A stretch of DNA of 35,795 bases from Pararhodobacter sp. (GTDB lineage: Bacteria > Pseudomonadota > Alphaproteobacteria > Rhodobacterales > Rhodobacteraceae), in assembly GCF_034676545.1 (NCBI RefSeq), contig NZ_JAUCBZ010000002.1:1-35795 (forward strand), read 5' to 3'. Below are positions 35,418 through 35,795 of the stretch, one piece after another (position 1 is the first letter of the stretch; the number at the start of each line of letters is the position of its first letter). Below the pieces are notes generated by a model that ran no database searches, had not been told where the DNA came from, and saw only the letters and a program-made list of their open reading frames with translations. The translations under genes and the position numbers were made by a program.

Positions 35418-35457
35418 GTGCCTCGTGCTCTCCAACAACGCTAACACACAAGTTGCT

Positions 35458-35503
35458 AGTTGCGCATCTTGATGTTGACTTATGTTGCGTGTTGCGCAAC
35501 TTA
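35458..35503 (+). promoter_or_regulatory. Early rightward promoter with GTTGCGCAAC operators
   Basis: TTGACT (35475-35480) is followed by TATGTTGCGTGTTGCGCAACTT. Over 29 bases it matches 25 of the minus-strand block at 31302-31274. The palindrome GTTGCGCAAC (35491-35500) lies on the -10 region and GTTGCGCATC lies at 35459-35468, 32 bases upstream. Together with the copy at 31.3 kb this is the twin operator arrangement of a lambda-type immunity region. Confidence 0.75.
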
Positions 35504-35530
35504 TAGACCGAGAACACGGGAGACACCCAC

Positions 35531-35737
35531 ATGCACACCAACCCCGCCCCCCATCATCTGCGCCGTGCCCGCCGTGTGGCGCGGCTGGCGCACGACATGC
35601 GCGAGCTTGCCGCCGGCAGCGGCGGCGCAACCGAGTCCGCCCTCACCGCCCTTGGCTGGCAGGCAAAAGACATCGCGGCCCTCAAACCCGCCGCCCTCAA
35701 GCTGCTGCCGCCCGCCCGCGAGGTGCACCATGCGTGA
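35531..35737 (+). CDS. Hypothetical early protein (68 residues)
   Basis: ATG 35531 follows GGGAGA at a good distance, downstream of the early rightward promoter. Start MHTNPAPHHLRRARRVARLA, then HDMRELAAGSGGATESALTA; the basic start and the helical part LGWQAKDIAALKPAALKLL suggest a DNA- or protein-binding factor. No family recognised. It overlaps the next gene by 8 bases. First gene of the rightward early operon, so likely a regulator or recombination accessory. Confidence 0.6.
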   Translation: MHTNPAPHHLRRARRVARLAHDMRELAAGSGGATESALTALGWQAKDIAALKPAALKLLPPAREVHHA

Positions 35738-35795
35738 TCTCGCCCCCATCCCGGCGGACTACCCGCCCAGCCTGCGCCGGCTCGCTGCCGACATG
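35730..35795 (+). CDS. Early gene, 5' end (cut by window edge)
   Basis: ATG 35730 overlaps the preceding gene; the frame stays open to the end of the window (22 codons, MRDLAPIPADYPPSLRRLAA). Too short to assign. Translational coupling and reading frame suggest it is real. The integrase and rebuilt tRNA are expected to the right. Confidence 0.5.
   Translation, partial: MRDLAPIPADYPPSLRRLAADM

Overview
The window holds one chromosome-prophage junction and most of a temperate tailed phage (HK97-like head, long non-contractile tail) integrated in a GC-rich alphaproteobacterium. Host affiliation rests on the UDP-glucose dehydrogenase at the left edge and on the tail genes, whose order resembles alphaproteobacterial gene transfer agents. 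This is inference from protein character; no database was searched.

Layout. Bases 1-1317 are chromosome: the 3' end of ugd and a gene-poor stretch with two possible small ORFs. Bases 1318-1366 are only the 3' part of tRNA-Gln(CUG), on the minus strand. The 5' half is absent, so this is an att site left by integration; the rebuilt tRNA and probably the integrase should lie beyond the right edge. From about 1.4 kb to the right edge the DNA is phage. Minus-strand late genes run, in transcription order from 24.2 kb to 1.5 kb: HNH endonuclease, small and large terminase, portal, prohead protease, major capsid protein, head-tail connectors, tail tube, tail chaperone, tape measure, minor tail proteins, tail tip, fibres, endolysin and two candidate holins. 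Two plus-strand insertions interrupt them: a micro-island at 3.2-4.1 kb with its own promoter and operators, and a predicted lipoprotein gene at 14.6-15.0 kb between the tail chaperone and the tape measure.

The early operon (31.3 to about 24.35 kb, minus strand) starts with a Cro-like protein and a CII-like regulator. It continues with an HTH protein, a DNA methyltransferase, a DpdA-like 7-deazaguanine transglycosylase, a Toprim primase and an SF3-type helicase. Many of its genes overlap at start and stop codons. Divergent from it is a lysogeny operon (31.36-33.67 kb, plus strand): a short CI-like repressor, a WYL plus TerB-fold protein, a 91-residue protein, a coiled-coil/membrane protein broken by a frameshift, and an exported SNase-type nuclease. 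A second early rightward operon starts at 35.5 kb, from a promoter/operator nearly identical to the one in front of the Cro-like gene. The immunity region thus sits between twin operators, as in lambda. A third operator family (three AATACGCAC-type palindromes) controls a further plus-strand operon at 34.1-35.1 kb.

The best candidates for new biology are the methyltransferase-DpdA pair, the lysogeny operon as a possible prophage defence or superinfection-exclusion cassette, the two tiny membrane peptides with their self-contained regulation, and the lipoprotein gene. Three apparent +1 frameshifts (two in the tail-tip gene, one in the coiled-coil gene) all lie in short homopolymer runs and may be assembly errors. 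All functional calls come from motif recognition by eye.
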